From: an uncultured Ilumatobacter sp.
Lineage (GTDB): Bacteria > Actinomycetota > Acidimicrobiia > Acidimicrobiales > Ilumatobacteraceae
Length of the DNA: 15,986 bases
NCBI GenBank assembly: GCA_938049325.1
Contig: CALICC010000018.1
Location: forward strand, 1 to 15,986
Reading direction: 5' to 3'
In this document: positions 14,838 to 15,986 of the stretch, one piece after another
Numbering within the stretch: position 1 is the first letter of the stretch
Layout: each line of letters opens with the position of its first letter
The notes under the pieces: model-generated
The model's database searches: none
The model's input: the letters and a program-made list of their open reading frames with translations, nothing else
What the model was told of the DNA's origin: nothing
Position numbers and translations under genes: made by a program

Positions 14838-15986
14838 ATGCCAGACGAACAGACCGCTGCAACGTCCGATCGGCCCGCAACGCTCGGCGAACTCCGCGCG
14901 TCGGGGTGGGTGTCGCGGCCGATCAAACAAGAGATTCGCGAGCACGCCATCACGAAGATCGCGGCGGGCGAGCCACTCTTCGATGGTGTGTCGGGCTACG
15001 AAGAGACGGTGATGCCGCAGCTGGAGAACGCGCTGCTTGCCGGCCACGACGTGATCTTCCTCGGCGAGCGTGGGCAGGCCAAGACGCGCATGATCCGCTC
15101 GCTGACCGGATTGCTCGACGAGTGGATGCCGATCGTCGCGGGGAGCGAGATCAACGACGACCCCTACAACCCCGTCTCGCGCCACGCGGTCGACCTCGTG
15201 GCCGAACACGGCGACGCAACGCCGATCGATTGGGTCCATCGCGACCGTCGCTACGGCGAGAAGCTGGCAACACCCGACACCTCGATTGCCGACCTCATCG
15301 GCGAAGTCGACCCGATCAAGGTGGCCGAAGGTCGCTACCTCTCCGACGAACTGACGTTGCACTACGGCCTGGTGCCGCGCACCAATCGAGGCATCTTCGC
15401 GATGAACGAGTTGCCCGACCTCGCCGAGCGAATTCAGGTCGGTCTCCTGAACGTGCTCGAAGAGCGCGATGTCCAGATCCGCGGCTACAAGATCCAACTC
15501 CCACTCGACGTCATCCTCATGGCGTCGGCAAACCCAGAGGACTACACGAACCGCGGGCGGATGATCACGCCGCTCAAAGACCGTTTCGGCTCGCAGATCC
15601 GCACGCACTATCCGCTCGAGGTCGCCACCGAGATCGCGATCATGAAGCAGGAGGCCACACCACTCGGCGTCACGACTCCCGACGGCGACATTTCGGTCGA
15701 CGTGCCCGAGTTCCTCACCGAGGTCGTCGCGACATTCAGCCACCTCGCTCGAGCGAGCAACCAGGTCAACCAGCGCAGCGGTGTGAGTGTTCGGCTCAGC
15801 GTCAGCAACTACGAGGCGTTGTCGGCCAACGCACTACGTCGCGGTCTGCGTGCGGGCGAGCGCAGCGTCGTTGCCCGCGTTGACGACCTCGGAGCGCTGC
15901 CGGCGAGCTCGCAGGGCAAGATCGAGATCGAGTCGCTCGAGGAAGGTCGCGAAGGCCTGATCCTCGATTCGTTGATCAAGGGTGCC
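14838..15986 (+). CDS. AAA+ ATPase, magnesium-chelatase (ChlI/BchI)/MoxR-type, C-terminus outside window
   Basis: The frame is open from ATG 14838 to the right edge (383 residues, no stop). The Walker A loop is FLGERGQAKTR (about residues 75-85), with alanine before the lysine, as in MoxR proteins. The Walker B position reads GIFAMNELPDL, with Asn-Glu instead of Asp-Glu. Then come RIQVGLLNVLEERDVQIRGY, the sensor-1 strand VILMASANPEDYTNRGR and PLKDRFGSQIRTHYP with a probable arginine finger, all in the order of magnesium-chelatase I subunits. I recall close relatives in Streptomyces and other actinobacteria that are not tied to chlorophyll synthesis and usually sit next to a von Willebrand A domain protein; that gene would lie beyond the edge. 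The likely role is a chaperone or metal-insertion ATPase, with substrate unknown. No pigment gene is seen, so a true chelatase is unlikely. Confidence 0.87.
   Translation, partial: MPDEQTAATSDRPATLGELRASGWVSRPIKQEIREHAITKIAAGEPLFDGVSGYEETVMPQLENALLAGHDVIFLGERGQAKTRMIRSLTGLLDEWMPIVAGSEINDDPYNPVSRHAVDLVAEHGDATPIDWVHRDRRYGEKLATPDTSIADLIGEVDPIKVAEGRYLSDELTLHYGLVPRTNRGIFAMNELPDLAERIQVGLLNVLEERDVQIRGYKIQLPLDVILMASANPEDYTNRGRMITPLKDRFGSQIRTHYPLEVATEIAIMKQEATPLGVTTPDGDISVDVPEFLTEVVATFSHLARASNQVNQRSGVSVRLSVSNYEALSANALRRGLRAGERSVVARVDDLGALPASSQGKIEIESLEEGREGLILDSLIKGA

Noticed and set aside
14195..15883. A 562-codon open frame on the plus strand running from opposite the glycosidase into the AAA+ gene
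   Set aside because: It lies in a different frame from the AAA+ gene, crosses the divergent promoter gap and yields an arginine-rich sequence with no domain.
14838..15986. The AAA+ gene as a chlorophyll-pathway magnesium chelatase subunit
   Set aside because: No pigment genes are nearby, and the Walker B residue differs from that of true chelatase I subunits. A MoxR-like or metal-chaperone role is more likely.

Overview
The window looks like a chromosomal segment of a high-GC actinobacterium, most probably from the Acidimicrobiia (Ilumatobacter-like). This rests on uniform GC-rich codon use, a long-form SdhA with a b558-type SdhC, a secreted protein ending in repeats of the 'RFLDTR ... VNVTAV ... 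VDVVGY' type that I recall from marine Acidimicrobiia, and ATG starts only 6 nt from TANNNT boxes, as in actinobacterial leaderless promoters. The taxon is an inference; there is no rRNA or other phylogenetic marker here. I see no tRNA, rRNA, CRISPR, insertion sequence or phage gene, and no gene-free stretch longer than about 125 bases.

Layout. (1) Positions 1-2948, plus strand: the end of a succinate dehydrogenase operon (sdhC partial, sdhA, sdhB). (2) About 3061-6504, plus strand: a large exported right-handed beta-helix protein ending in three tandem 127-residue repeats. (3) 6587-12524, minus strand: eight tightly packed genes that read as one transcription unit. In transcription order they are a GT-B glycosyltransferase, a Wzx-like flippase, an ALG5/DPM1-like GT2 glycosyltransferase, a STAS protein, a GAF-PP2C (RsbU/SpoIIE-type) phosphatase, an RsbW/SpoIIAB-like ATPase, a second STAS protein and a CheY-like receiver. 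Gaps and overlaps run from -11 to +13 bp. (4) 12647-14773, minus strand: a cytoplasmic family 2 glycoside hydrolase. (5) From 14838, plus strand, running off the edge: a magnesium-chelatase/MoxR-type AAA+ ATPase, divergent from the hydrolase across a 64-bp gap with two mirror-placed leaderless-type -10 boxes.

How the parts may work together. The first three genes of the minus-strand unit can assemble and flip a lipid-linked glycan. The last five form a complete partner-switching circuit: kinase/anti-factor, two phosphorylatable STAS antagonists, phosphatase and an orphan receiver. No sigma factor lies in the window. Their fusion into one apparent operon suggests that envelope glycan production and this switch are made together, and that the switch may control glycan synthesis or export. 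This is the most interesting feature of the window. The beta-helix protein, convergent with the unit, is a plausible surface protein of the same envelope, but nothing in the sequence proves a link.
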